NCBI GenBank assembly: GCA_029465975.1
Contig: CM055747.1
Span: forward strand, 6,468,436-6,532,435
DNA length: 64,000 nt
Direction: 5' to 3'
DNA from: Dallia pectoralis
Taxonomy: Eukaryota > Chordata > Actinopteri > Esociformes > Umbridae
Both the position numbers and the translations under genes were made by a program. Under the pieces are notes generated by a model. That model ran no database searches and was not told the origin of the DNA. It saw only the letters and a list, made by a program, of their open reading frames with translations. This document shows, one piece after another, positions 9,342 through 24,300 of the stretch. Numbering within the stretch: the stretch's first letter is position 1; every line of letters starts with the position of its first letter.

Positions 9342-12300
9342 GTAGGCTACCGTGTTTTATCTGTGTTCATCTACATTCTGTCCCATCATCCAGCAGCCTC
9401 ATGCCCTCTTTACTGCCGTTGCCTAGGCTACAGCTGTCGGAAGTCAGGTGCTTTTCTATTGGCTGTATTTTACTGCGTTCGGTAGCTGCAGATTAATGTT
9501 GGTTTAAACATAGGCCTAATGAGTTTGTCTTCTTGCCAACAGCTGAGATTCACGTGAGAGTTGTTTTAAAGGCTTTTATTCCCTCAGCTAAATTTGCATG
9601 TTTTTTCTAGTTCTTTTTAACCTGTTGGCTTCCTGTACCTAAAAAGAGTTAAAAAGAGTTTGCCCATAGAAATGTAATGCACTGTATCAGCAGCCAGTGT
9701 CAGGCTACACTTATTCCTGTTGACATTTTTGAACATCGCTTACTTATGCCTGAATAATGCCTTATTGCCTGAATGGTCGCCAGCAATGTGATGTTTTTCT
9801 CTGTGTATTCAACCGAGAAAAACTGCAACCAAAACAGATCTTATGACATTGTCCACTGGAGTTTTAACTGGCTCTTATACACAAGATATTTCTGTAGAAG
9901 GGCTGCAGAGTCAATTTTCTAATTTAATTAAGACACAGATCACAACTGTGATGTTCAGAAAAGCTTTGCATGACCTGTGCTAAGTATAGCTTCCGTCCTT
10001 CGTATCCGATGACATTTGTGTATAGCTTTTTTATGTGGTTTACATTTTCTATTAAGGATCTTTTATCTCCGTTTGCACAGTAAAGGAGAACAGTTATTAT
10101 CATCTTATTGGCAAGTGCAGTGCATCTGGGAAATCTTCAGACACCTGGGCTCTTTCTACCTTGTGTTACAGTTAGGATTCAAGAGACAACAATTCTCTTC
10201 CACAATTCTGTTTATTATAGAATCTTACAGAACATTCCGTCTCCTATGAGACGGAGAAATCCGCATCCAGTCCCTTCGACCAGACATGAACCTCTAACCA
10301 GATCTAACAGTTGGTCAGTATTGAACAGGTTTAAACAAGAAGATAGTTGGTCAGTTTCACAATCAGTCACAGCCGCTTGATCCTCATCTCCACCTACTTC
10401 TCACATTCCTTTCTCTGTGCTCTACATGGCTTAGACAATAGAAATAAGAGGGTAATTGCAACCAAAACACAACCCTCCCGCATTAGTTATTCCTTAAGTC
10501 CTGAGACTGAAACTTATCTCCAACATTATCCAATCATTCCTTACTGAGTGATCTAAAATAATCTGATAACAGTTACGTCACCACGTAATTTTAAAATGAA
10601 TTAACACTAAATGTCATCCTCACCAATACTCGTGCAGAATCCCATAATCACCAAGCGAAACATTTGTGCTATTATTATGAATATGAAACATGAAGATCCA
10701 GAAGTTGAGACCTTTTGCTACAAAATTTAAAATGAACGGTTATGTTTTCAGTGGGATGATTCTTCACCTTGATTTGAACTACCGATGCTTTTCCTAAAGC
10801 TGGCCATGGTTAAACTGAGTAATCGGGGGGGTCAGTGAGTTAGTCAGAGGGGCAACCAAAAACACAGAAAATTATCCTTTGTCGAGAAGGAAGAACGTTC
10901 TAGAAGGACAAACATCTCTACTGCATTACGGCCATCAGGCGTATATAGAAGATTTACCAAACGGAAGACAATCCTTAGTATATGGCCCACTTGAAGTTTG
11001 TGAAAAGGCACCAAAAAGACTCAGACCATTAGAATTGAGATAATCTGGTCTAGAAAAGACAGGATCGTCATTTTTGGCCAGAATGAAAAGCTCATGTCTT
11101 AAGGAAACCAGGCATTGCTCAGCATTGGGCCAAAACCATTCATCATATGGATAATTTCTTAGAAATATGCAATATCTCTGATAAATATCCAGATTTGTAT
11201 TCATAAGAGATTCAGAATCAGGTTTATTCACCAAGTCTGTTTACACACACATGGAATTTGTTTCCGACTCCTAGCTGCAGCATTTACAACACACATTTAA
11301 AAAGCACACGAACAGTTTGACAAGAGACCATGCCTAGTCGGCATATTCATACCATACATCTACTAGTTTTTGAAGATAATGTTAAGTTGGACTGAGAATT
11401 GTGTGAGCGATTTAATTCATGGCGTATGTCAGTGGTGAGAAGTGGTGAGCAGGAAATACAGAATACAGGAAGTTAGGCTCTTCCTTGACATTTACCAAAA
11501 CCACAGCTGTATTTCAAACCAGGACAAACGTCTTAATCTGAATAAGTGATTTGACCAAACCAAAGTTATAATGTTTTCTAGAATGCGAAGAACCTTGTGT
11601 TTTGTATTAGCACGGTCAACAATAGCCTTAGTGCAGGTCACTGAATGTACAGGTTTGCTCCAGAGTGTAACGATCTGCCCTTAGGGCAGACGACAAGCAG
11701 CAGACACAGGCGCAGAGAATCCCTTTAAATGTATTTATTATCTCCAGGACAGGCAAAACAGGCACCAGAACTGGAAACTTAACAAGACAAAGAAACAAAA
11801 CATCAGAACAGAAACAGATCACATCCCCTTAAATACAGGCCTACCTCTACTCCACCCTACCAATGACAAAACTAACCAGTACAGGAAAACATTGACACAA
11901 AAGATTCCTACAAACACATAACAAAATAACCAGCCTAGGAATAAATACTGACACGAAACATTCCTACACCCAAAGAAATAACAAGCAGCGCATTAGCACA
12001 GACGAGAAACAGAACCCACATACCTTAACAAGACAATGACCCGACAAACACACAGGAAAACAGGGAAGACTAAATACAAAACATAACGAGGACTAACAGG
12101 CAACAGGCGAGAAAAAGGGCGGGAAAATTAAGGTAATAGGGGAAATTAAGGTACCAGGATGAAACACTAGGAACACCCACAAGATGGAGACAAAGAAGCA
12201 CACCACAACACAGGAACACACGGGAACACCCATGAACCATGACCCAGAGATCAACAGCAATATTTAGCTTAAATGCTACCGGTGCAAGAAAGAAGAAATG

Positions 12301-15300
12301 TATCTCTTCTGTCATGCTCTTTTGTATTATCTATTATGTTCTCACTCTACTCTCTTTCATTGTATTCCGTGTACGCAGATGAGACAAACGCGACAACTAG
12401 TCAGTGCGAGCTGAACGGGCTCAGTAAACGACAACACCCTAAGTATCTGGAGTGTATCGGCCCTCTGGTACAGTCTGTGGAGGAGACTCCGGAGCCGATC
12501 GCCACTAAGGTGTTTGGGACCATCCCAACATGGATCCGGGGGAACTTCCTCCGCAACGGCCCCGGGAAGTTCGAGTTCGGAAACCAGCAGTGAGTTGAGA
12601 TTTCGGCCACTTAGTATCGTTCACTGTACTGTACCGAGAGAATAAGGCCGACTGTGAAAATAGACCAAGGTTAGCTTGTCCCCAGATTGGTTCATGGTTT
12701 CCGATTAACCGCCAGTCGTCGTGCTGTGCAAATAATATGTCTGGACTGCAAAACAATACAGTATTTATAGTCAGGCTATATGCAATGGATACACAGTGCC
12801 CCTCTGGTGTCTGGCGTCCGACCTAATCGCTGTTGTGGAAATCTCTAGATCATGTGGTGTTTGAATAGTAAAATAGAGTAGTTTGTTTGATCACTGTGTT
12901 GGGACATCGTCTATATGGTATATGAAAAGGGTTGACCGTTCAATCACTCTGTGTTAAGATGGAAGATTAACTGATCGGAACAATGGGAGTTGGGCAACAG
13001 GATACGCTAACCCGTCTTCTTTGCTAGGACAGAGACCCAACAGTGATGTACTCATAAATGACCACTGACCACTGAAATGCATGAGTTAACCCGTATAATA
13101 AAATGTAACTGAACCCCTGTCTGCCCGAGAGTCTGACCAAAGCACTGTTTCCATCTGTGTCTGTGAAAAGGCTCATCTCACTAAGTACAACTGTACAACC
13201 AATTGCTATTCTGTAAACTTGGAACACTTCTCCGTCTTACTCTCAAGTCTGAATTCATAGTCTGCTGTTATTTCCGTGTTTGGGACATAGTGATAGTGTT
13301 ATTTAAGTGTTATATACATTTTATATGTTATTTACCTTTGTTCCCTCTCGCACAATCATAGAGTGGATGAATCAACCTACCCTTTCTTAAGAACTTATCT
13401 AACAAGTGTTACCTTTGTCCTGTTCGGTCCGAACTGTCTCCGTAATCCTAGTTCGGGTTCCTTATCCTAATCTTCCCCCGTCCTCTTTATTGTTCAGCTA
13501 CAACCACTGGTTTGATGGGATGGCCATGCTGCACCGGTTTAACATTGTGGACGGCAGTGTTACCTACAGGAGTAGCTTTCTACGGAGCGACGCGTACAAG
13601 AAGAACAGCGAGCGGGACCGCATTATGGTGTCAGAGTACGGCACAGTGTCCATGCCCGACCCCTGTAAGAACTTCTTTCTTCGGTTCCTCTCCCGCTTCG
13701 AAAAGATTGGTGAGTCGCCCGGCTTGCCATCTCTCGAGCGAGACGGTGCAGTTATGATCAACTGGTACGCTCTTCGCTCTCCCATTACTTTCACCGCACT
13801 GGGGAACTCAAGCTGATGTGCTGTACTGAGGTACCAGTCGGTGGCCTTGGGACTTGGCTAGAGTTCGATACAGTAGCCTGCAATACAAGTAATTGTAAGC
13901 AGCACGGCCGGAAAACAACTAAGTTGTGCACACTGATCGAAATATGCAATAACAATCACAAGAACCATGCATCTTTGTCACCTAAACACGTCTTAAAATC
14001 TACAAAATAGTATAATCTACCCTTATCCATATCTACCCATATCATCCCGTATGTTTTTTTTATATTTTTTCCAACACAGTCCAGTCGTTGTTTTGCAATA
14101 AGTCTTTCAATTTGAAGGAAATGTCAAACAGTGCTTTTTTCATTTTCGCATGCGTAACATATTTGCCTAAATTGCCCTGAAAAAGTTATATGTTGAGGGA
14201 TGCTTTGGCAAAGCAGTTTTAAGTCAATCTGAACACTGATATTACCAGTTCTGAACCATCCTGGACATTACTCTAAATCTAAAAACACAAACCTAAATGA
14301 TATTTTTTACTTTAATTATCATGCATTACCAAAAATGTTGACTAACAATAATGTAGAATACTAGCATCGAATAAAAATTATGGTACACAATAAAAAACTA
14401 CAATGGTAGGTTAGAACCTATAACGAATGATATATATAATCTCCTTTCACACTATGTTTGGGGTCAACTAGAAAGGCCCAAGTGACTAGTGTAGCTGGAT
14501 ACAACATATATTCAATGGATTATTTACATTGGCATACAGAGGCTTATTATCAGCAGCCATCAGTCTTGTGTACGGATGGCACTTGTGTTTGCTAAAAATG
14601 TATCTTTTCAAAAGCCTGATTGGTCATTAGAAATCCTTTTTCCAATAATGTAAGCCCAGCTGAAAACTGGTGTGCTGATTAAAGAAAATATAAAACTGAC
14701 CTTGAAAGTAGTGAGGAGTATCTGGATTCCACGCAAAAATTTGCCAATGTGCTGAAGATGTTATACAATGCTGTGTACTCCTCCCTTCACAGAACAGTGC
14801 AAACTGGCTCTAACCAGAAAAAAACAGGAGTGGGAGGCCCCGGTGCATAGAAGAGCAAGAGGAAAAGTACATTAGTGTGTCTAGATTGAAAAACATACGC
14901 GTCACAGTCCTCAAACTGTTAAATAGTGTCGGCAAAGCATCAGTCTTAATGTCACAGTGAAGAGGTACCTCACAATGAAAAAGTACCTACCTTTTTTCAG
15001 CTAGAAGCTTCTCTTAATTACATAACCTCCACTTAGTTAGTGTCCAGAGATATTACCAGCTTCTCTTTCCTTTATTATTTATTGACCTTTAGTGAATTAT
15101 TTGTCTAATTTGCCACATGTACCCTTCTATTATTACTAACTCTAAGCAACTCTAGGTCTCAAATATTGTTACATTAATCACATAGTATTTAGTAATGAAG
15201 AATAATCAGTCAAAAGAAGCAACACGACACAGCTTCTGTATACCTGGGTTCAATCTCAAAGCCCTCACCAAATCCGTCATAACTGACTAATCCTTTTGTG

Positions 15301-18300
15301 TAGACTTATACTCTCAAATAAAAAGGAAGTAAACAAGTAGCAACAGTGAGCAGGCTGTCTTGCTGACTATTGATTGCTTGCAGCTGTAACTAGGGATGAT
15401 AAAAGTGTGCCTGATCAAAACGTAAAGTTTGTGCATTCAGGTGTTCTGTTTTCTTTCCACAGAGGCGACTGACAACGCCAGCATCAGTTTTGTCAAATAC
15501 AAGGGAGACTGCTATGTCAGCACTGAGTCGAACTTCATGCACAGGGTGGACCCGGAGAGCCTGGAGACAATGGATAAGGTATCGAAATGTGTTTAGGGGT
15601 GCAGGGATAATTGTAAAACTTACTTTACAACAACTTCACGTGATCGTTTAGCCATTGAAACAAGAGAACAGACTCTGATGTGTGACACATTGTGAAATGC
15701 AAATGTAGAGAGGATTTAGTTTGTCTGACACGTGTCCTTCTTCCAAAGGTGGACTGGAGCAAGTTTGTGGCTGTTAATATGGCCACCGCCCACCCCCATA
15801 TCGAACCAGATGGCACAGCATACAACATGGGCAACTCTTATGGTGCCAAAGGTTCGTTTAGATAGCTAGGCCCTCTTGGAGAAGTCATCAAGCTCACTGC
15901 ACTGATTTTCTTATAAGATAATCAAAAGGAACACATCAGTCCAAATATGTCCATTCATTTCATAATTTATCTGTTAGGCACACACAATGTTCTAATATGG
16001 CTATACAGATTGTCATATTGAATTGTATGGGTGCAGAATGTGTACAAATTTGGCCAAATGGGAAAAAAGATTAACTTCTAAGATATATATTTTTCTGAAT
16101 ACTGAAGAAACCTGCTGGTTTAAAATATAACCGGTACACAATGTGATTTGGTGTAAATGAAAATCAGTTACCTTTAATGCAAACAAGTAAGCATTTAATT
16201 ACTAGATTTACTTACTGCATGAATTGTTTTGCTATTACTATCTATGGCAGTTCCACAAGTTTATTCATAATTAGTTAGGCTCAGATTTTTGCAAAGGGAC
16301 AGGTGAATCTAAACAATCGCTCCAAATAATTACAATAAATGTATTGTATCACATAGATGTGTACTAACTGTGTCTCGTTGACATAAGGTGCCTTGTATAA
16401 CATCATCACAGTACCCCCTACGAAGAACCACACTGACGACACCCTGGAGGGTGCCAAAGTGCTTTGCTCCATAATCCCTGCAGACCCGTCCAAACCCTCC
16501 TATTATCACAGCTTTGGTAAACCAACAAAATGATCAAAGCTTATATATTTCAATTGTTTCATAAAACAGACGCTACTGTTCAAGAATAAATAGATAAATG
16601 TGCCCTACTCAGGAGCAACACTGCTTTTTGTCCGAGTCTATATTATTCTGACGACGCTAACGAGAACAATTCCTACTGACCTGTCAATTCACTGTTTTTT
16701 ATAGCCATGACGGAGAACTATGTGTTGTTCATTGAGCAACCTATCAAGATGGACTTACTGAAGATTGTCACATCTAAGCTCAGGGGAAAGGGAATCAACC
16801 AGGGGATTTACTGGGACCCTAAACTAGACACAGTCTTTCACCTGGTTGACAAACACACGGGCAAGGTAAGTGCTAGATATATTTTTTAAAGCCTGCATAC
16901 TTCAAAATACTCTACTCATATAGTCCAATAGTTTGTGTTTTCTTTTCCCCCACTGGAAGGGTTAGGGGAAGGGGGACAATGGAACTGGTTCCTTGTTCGT
17001 CTGTAAACGTATGAATATAACTCGGAGGAAGATGTTTGGCTCGATTTGGAGAGCGTGCAAAGGTAGTTTTTATGAACAAATCCAGAGGCCGGCACTGGAC
17101 TCGGTCAGGAGTACAGGCAGTGGTCGATAAACAGATATCCCAGGTATGAACAGGACAACAGTACAAAAGGAGCGATCTAGAGAATCAAAAATCATAATCA
17201 GAAAGAGTTTTACTGACGAGTAAGTTTAAAGCAAACAAGGAATTTGTTCTGGCCTGCTAGCGCAACCGTTAACACAAGCAAGAAACAAATAGAAACATAG
17301 ACTGCAACAAATTACAAAAAATATGTATGGTGCATTGTGCAATTGTCCAGAGAGAGCATGCTAAAGTCAGTTTGGTACCAGCGACATTTTCCTGCCAGAG
17401 GGTAGAGTTCTGAATAGTCCATTTCCAGAATGAGAGAGATCAGCCTCAATATCTGCCGCTTGCTTCAGTGTCTTATTTTCTGGTCTTTTAAAAGTTACAG
17501 AAAAAAATAAAATAAAAAAAAAATACCTCCCCGGGAATCATCACCTTAACGTGGTGGAGAGGTTTGTGTGCCCCTATGAACCTGAGGGCTGGGTTGTCTG
17601 GAGCTTTATGCTCCTGGTAGGGTTTCCCAAGGCAAAGTGGTCTCAGGCGAGGGGCCAGACTAAGAATGGTTCACCAAGACCCCATGAAAGATAGAGGGAA
17701 AAGGAGCGAGACCCTGCCTGGAGGAAGCCCAGGGCCCTCGTCTGGAGCCAGGCCCAGACGGCGGGCTCGAAAGCGAGCGTCTGGTGGCCGGGTTTGCCAC
17801 GGAGCCCGGCCGGGCACAGCCCGAACGAGATACGTGGCATCTCTCTCCTCTCCATCCTGTGGGCCCACCACTCACAGGAACAACCGCAGGGGTCGGGTGC
17901 GCTGTCATATGGGTGGCAGTGAAGGTGGGGGGTCTCGACGGATCAGACCCGGGCGGCAGAAGCTTGCTTTGGGGACGTGGAACGTCACCTCACTGGGGGG
18001 GAAGGAGCCAGAACTTGTGCGTGAGGTGGAGCGATACCAGTTGGATCTGGTGGGACTTACCTCTACGCACAACCGTGGCTCTGGAACCTTACTCCTGGAT
18101 AGGGGTTGGACTCTGTTCTTCTCTGGAGTTGCCCAGGGTGAGAGGCGGCGGGCTGGTGTGGGGATACTCACGAGCCCACGTCTGAGCACGGCGGTGTTGG
18201 AGTTTACCCCGGTGGATGAGAGGTTTGCCTCCCTACGCCTAAGGGTGGTGGGGGAAAACTCTGACTGTTGTTTGTGCTTATGCACCAAACAGCAGTTCGG

Positions 18301-21300
18301 AGTATTCAGCCTTCTTGGAGACCCTGAAGGGAGTCCTATATAGGGCTCCAGTAGGGGACTCCATCATTCTGCTGGGAGACTTCAACGCACATGTGGGCAA
18401 CGATGGAGACACCTGGAGAGGCGTGATTGGGAGGAACGGCCTCCCTGATCTAAACCCGAGCGGTCGTTTGTTATTGGACTTCTGTGCTAGTCACGGATTG
18501 TCTATAACAAACACCATGTTCGAACATAAGGAGGCGCATAAGTGTACATGGTACCAGAGCACCCTAGGCCGAAGGTCAATGATCGATTTTGTGATCGTAT
18601 CGGCTGATCTAAGGCCGCATGTTTTGGACACTCGGGTGAAGAGAGGGGCAGAGCTGTCAACTGATCACCATCTGGTAGTGAGTTGGATCAGAGGGTGGGG
18701 AAAGACTTTGGACAGACCAGGTAAGCCCAAACGGATAGTGCGGGTGAACTGGGAACGTCTGGAGGAGGCCCCTGTCCGAAAGATCTTCAACTCACACCTC
18801 CGGCGGAGCTTTTCAGGCATCCCTGTGGAGGTTGGGGGCATTGAACCTGAGTGGGCAATGTTCAAAGCTTCTATTGCTGAAGCTGCGGCGGTGAGCTGTG
18901 GTCTCAAGGTCCTAGGTGCCTCAAGGGGTGGTAACCCTAGAACACCGTGGTGGACCACGGTGGTCAGGAAGCTGTCCGACTGAAGAAGGAGGCCTTCAGG
19001 GATATGCTAGCCCTGGGGACTCCGGAGGAAGTTGCAGGGTACCGACAGGCCCGAAGGGCTGCAGCCGCTGCCGTGTCAGAGGCAAAGCAGCGGGTGTGGG
19101 AGAAGTTTGGAGAAGCTATGGAGAAGGACTTTCGGTCGGCACCAAAATGCTTCTGGAAAACCGTTCGGCACCTCAGAAGGGGAAAACGGGAACCATCCAA
19201 GCTGTGTACAGTAAGGATGGGACACTGTTGACCTCAACTGATGATGTGATCGGGCGCTGGAAAGAGCATTTTGAGGAGCTCCTGAATCCGACCTACACGC
19301 CCTCTAGTACAGAGGCAGAGCTGGAGGCTGATGGAGGGTCATCGTCAGTTTCCCTGGGGGAAGTCGCTGAGGTAGTCAAACAACTCCACAGTGGCAAAGC
19401 CCCAGGGACTGATGAGATTCGTCCAGAAATGCTAAAAGCTTTGGGTGGGGAAGGGCTGTCTTGGTTGACACGCCTCTTCAACATTGCATGGAAGTCTGGG
19501 ACAGTGCCAGAGGAGTGGCAGACCGGGGTGGTGGTTCCCCTCTTTAAAAAGGGGGACCAGAGAGTGTGTGCCAATTACAGAGGTATCACACTCCTCAGCC
19601 TCCCTGGTAAAGTGTACTCCAAAGTGCTGGAAAGGAGGGTTCGGCCAATAGTCGAACCTCAGATTGAAGAAGAACAATGCGGTTTTCGTCCTGGCCGGGA
19701 ACCACGGACCAGCTCTTTACTCTCGCAAGGATCCTGGAGGGGGCCTGGGAGTATGCCCATCCAGTCTACATGTGTTTTGTGGATCTGGAGAAGGCGTATG
19801 ACCGGGTACCCCGGGATCTTTTGTCGGAGGTGCTGCGGGAGTATGGGGTGAGGGGTCTCTTCTCAGGGCCATCCAATCTCTGTACGCTCAAAGCATGAGC
19901 TGTGTCCGTGTCCTCGGCAGTAAGTCGGATTTGTTCCAGGTGGGGGTTGGCCTCCGCCAAGGCTGCGCTTTGTCACCAATCCTGTTTGTAATATTCATGG
20001 ACAGGATATCAAGGCGTAGTCATGGGGGAGGGGTTCCCGTTCGGTGGGCTGATGGTCACATCACTGCTTTTTGCGGATGATGTGGTCCTGATGGCCTCAT
20101 CGGTCGGTGACCTTCAGCACTCACTGGATCGGTTCGCAGCCGAGTGTGAAGCGGCTGGGATGAGGGTTAGCACCTCCAAATCTGAGGCCATGACTCTCAG
20201 CAGGAAACCGGTGGAGTGCCTACTCCGGGTAGGGAATGAGTCCTTACTCCAAGTGAAGGAGTTCAAGTACCTCGGGGTCTTGTTCGCGAGTGAGGGAACA
20301 ATGGAGCGGGAGATTGGTCGGAGGATCGGAGCAGCGGGGGCGGTGTTGCATTCGCTTCACCGCACCGTTGTGACGAAAAGAGAGCTGAGCCGAAAGGCAA
20401 AGCTCTCGATCTACCGGTCAATCTTTGTTCCTACCCTCACCTATGGTCATGAAAGCTGGGTCATGACCGAAAGAACGAGATCGCGGGTACAAGCGGCCGA
20501 AATGGGTTTTCTCAGAAAGGTGGCTGGCCTCTCCCTTAGGGATAGGGTGAGAAGCTCAGTCATCCGAGAGGAACTCGGAGTAGAGCCGCTGCTCCTTTGC
20601 ATAGAAAGGAGCCAGTTGAGGTGGTTCGGGCATCTTGTACGAATGCCACCTGGGCGCCTCCCTAGAGAGGTGTTCCAGGCACGTCCAGCTGGGAGGAGAC
20701 CTCGGGGAAGACCCAGGACTAGGTGGAGAGATTATATCTCCACACTGGCCTGGGAACGCCTCGGGATTCCCCAGTCAGAGCTGGCTAATGTTGCCCGGGA
20801 AAGGGAAGTTTGGGGTCCCCTGCTAGAGCTGCTACCCCCGCGACCCGACCCCGGATAAGCGGTTGAAGATGAGATGAGAGATGAGAGAGAAAAAAAATAT
20901 AACATCAAAATGTTTCTTGACCATCAAATGTTTTAAAACATGTGTGTGAATAAGGGATAGGACGAATGAACACAAAGCTCCGAAGCACCGTTCAGTTTTC
21001 CGGGCTCTACTGTTTCGATGCAGTGTACCAGAAGCTCACTTCGATCTACAAAACCACGTGACAGTTGAAGCTTCGGAAGTCACAAAATCACCTTCTAGTT
21101 CCAACAGGTGTCGTTTTCCGAGCGGCTGTTTCGAAACTGCGTACTTAAAGGGCTGAATAAATCGGTTCACTCCGAGAGCTGTCAGTGAGAAATAAGACAC
21201 GCATCCGAACAGAAATTATAGAGAAGTATTGGAGAGAGAAAGTTAATCAAGAAAGTCTTAGAATAGAGCTAGTAATTTGAGAGTAGTCATAGAACTCATA

Positions 21301-24300
21301 GAGTCTTTAGAGTCACACAAAGTTTACAGCTTCAGTGTGACATGATCACGTGATCAATATCGTCCGAAGCTTTGTTTGACCAAGCTCTTTTCAAAAAAGA
21401 ACGCAATACACCACACCACACAAATGAGTTAAGACAAAACACCAAGTAAATGTGTCTTATACTGTAGCGCAACCGGAATATTCCCCCGGTTCGCAACGTC
21501 ACTGGTTCAATCCTTCCTGTTGCGATTGATATGATTTTGTTCCGCCTTTTTTCGTCTCCAAATTTTGTTTTATTGCAGTTAGCATTTTTATTGCTTTTTA
21601 TTATTCCTTCAGGCAGAGACAATGAACCACAGAAGTGGCGTCCAAACACAGAACTTAAATAAAAAATAATAATAGGCTCCCCAATAAGGGCAACACAAGA
21701 CAGCTGCCACTAATTAAGGGCAGCTCAACAAGAAACGCAAAAGTCTAGAAGGCTTCCATGCCCTTGTAACCCTCAATGGCCCACATAAAGTGGACTAGAG
21801 TTCCCAACCCTCACACAAGCACTAAGATCAATTTGTAGAAAAAGCTTGAAATATTAATTTTTAAATAATCACTTGGGTGAATGAGGTGTGTTGCTGTTAA
21901 GAGCCGGAATTGACATAGATGGAAATAGATTGGCACAAGCAAAGACGGATTAAGTCCAATAACAAGTGTGCTAGCATGTTTGTATATGGAAAACCTGCTT
22001 GCAACACCAAGGAAAAATCTGAATTCATAACCCCATGAAATGAATTGAAATGAATTATTAAGCTAGTATTATAAGAGAAACATCTAAAGTGGAGGAAACC
22101 CTGATGCCTTAGGTTTTGAAGATTTTTTTCTGAATGTAAAGTACAGCAGTGCCAGTGCTTCACTATGTAATCTAGCCATCGTCAACTATATCTGCCATTG
22201 TGGTAACATTCTGTTTTCATTTGAATCTTCTCTCATTTCCTCCAGACAAGCTCAACAAAGTTCCACACCAAGCCTCTGTCAGTGTTCCACCAGATCAATG
22301 CCTATGAGGACAACGGATTCATGGTACTGGACATGTGTTGCTATGACAACGGTGACAGCATCGATAACTACCTCATCCAGAACCTTCGCAAGTCAGGAGA
22401 GGCCCTGGATCAGGTCAGCGTAGCTACAAAACACATAAAAACGAAACAGGTGTTTAAATCCTGAAGTAGAAGGGCACACATTATTAACACACACGATCTC
22501 ATAACAGCCCCTACCAAAACAAATCTCTTAAGCGGCGTGTCTTCGCCAGGTATACAACGCCACGCCAAGAGCATTCCCCCGCCGCTTCGTTCTGCCCCTC
22601 AACGTGAACGATGACACACCAATTGGCGTGAACCTGAACACCCTTCTAGGGAGCTCTGCCACGTCTGTCAAAACATCCAAAAACAAGGTACTTCGCCCAT
22701 GTGCAAAGGCTGGTGATATGTTTTTGCGACAGGTTTCTGCTATATTATAAACCACACCCACTTGAACCTTTTGCTTAACTATAATGCTTCAGTTATTCCC
22801 AGACCGTAGTTGAATTTGTAAGTTCACAGTGATAAAGTAGTGCTTTAGAGTCAGAACAGCTCTAGTTTAATGCCTGAACAGCATCCGTGTAACAGCATTG
22901 TGAACACATTGCAGTAAACTGCCGATAAAAGCTTAAAGTATTTTTACATTTTTAGGTGATATTTGAATTTATTGCATATTGCCAAATATTCAGAAGGTCA
23001 TTCTCTTAATGATGATTCTAAATTATAAAGATTTGCCCATTAATATAGCTCTGTATTTCAGCATGAAAGACCTTGAAAACAATTTCTTAAATAATTAAGT
23101 TGCTACGTTTGACCTTTTATTAACTGGCTCATTAATTCAACCATCATGACGGCCATTTGCCAGGTGGTGTGTGATTTTGAGAATCTTCATGGAGATGACC
23201 TTCTTGAGTACGGAGGTTTGGAGTTCCCTCAGATCAACTACAGCAAGTTCAACACCCGGCGGTATCGCTACTTCTACGGCTGTGGCTTTCGGCACCTGGT
23301 GGGAGACTCGCTCCTCAAGATGGACCTGAAGGGAAAGAAACTCAAGGTCAGTTCCCTAATAGGCAGGTTACTATGCTGGTTAATAGGCAGGTTACAATGC
23401 TAGTTACTTGGCAGATTACTAGGCTGTTTACTATGCTGGTTAATAGGCAGGTTACTATGCTGGTTAATAGGCAGGTTACAATGCTGGTTACTAGGCAGGT
23501 TACTAGGCTGTTTACTATGCTGTTTATTAGGCAGGTTACTATGCTGGTTACCAGTGGCATTTGGGTCTGTGCTTAGCAAGTGTCAGCATCTTTAACTCGT
23601 TATCCTTAGAAACTCACAGACACTTGACTATGTATTCACCAGTTCAGGCCTGTCTCTAAGGGACCTATCTGATCCAACGTTTAAACGATTTTCTTTAGCT
23701 CTCTCTAACGCACACACAATCTTTCTCGCAAGGTGTGGTACAAGAAAGGTATGTTTCCCTCAGAGCCTGTGTTCGTCCCCTCGCCGGAAGCTGTGGATGA
23801 GGACGACGGTGTCATCCTGTCTGTGGTCGTCACGCCTGCTGAGGTAACAGTTCTAGGGTGTTTAGCCGTGTGAAACCGCCCTTGTTTCTGTGCCGACGTT
23901 CGCGTTTGGGCACAGGCATGTGGATTCCAGGGATTTCTGCAAGCTTTTTACAACATAGGTGATTGTGGGTCAAAACTACATTTACATTAATGTGAATATC
24001 TTTTTCCAGATTTCTTTTTTTTTGGTCGTTCTAAATCATCATGTTTAATCGATTTAATTTGTGCTAAATAAAGGGACAGAGGGTTCATCTGAGGTAAATT
24101 TGGAGAGGCAAAGGGTCTGGGAACATATTTGCTGTTTGTAATTCTCATGTAGACTGGCTTTTTTTGCTTTGTAATTTCTTTGTTATATTGTGTTCAGATG
24201 GAAGCCATTTTTAATGTAAAGTATTCATAATATATTACCAAATAACAAACCTTCACAAAGGGGAAGTACACAGAGGTCTACCTAAGAAGTTCAAATGTAC

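Noticed and set aside
17666..20858. Several long open frames as separate host genes
   Set aside because: They are consecutive endonuclease and reverse transcriptase parts of one frameshifted LINE.
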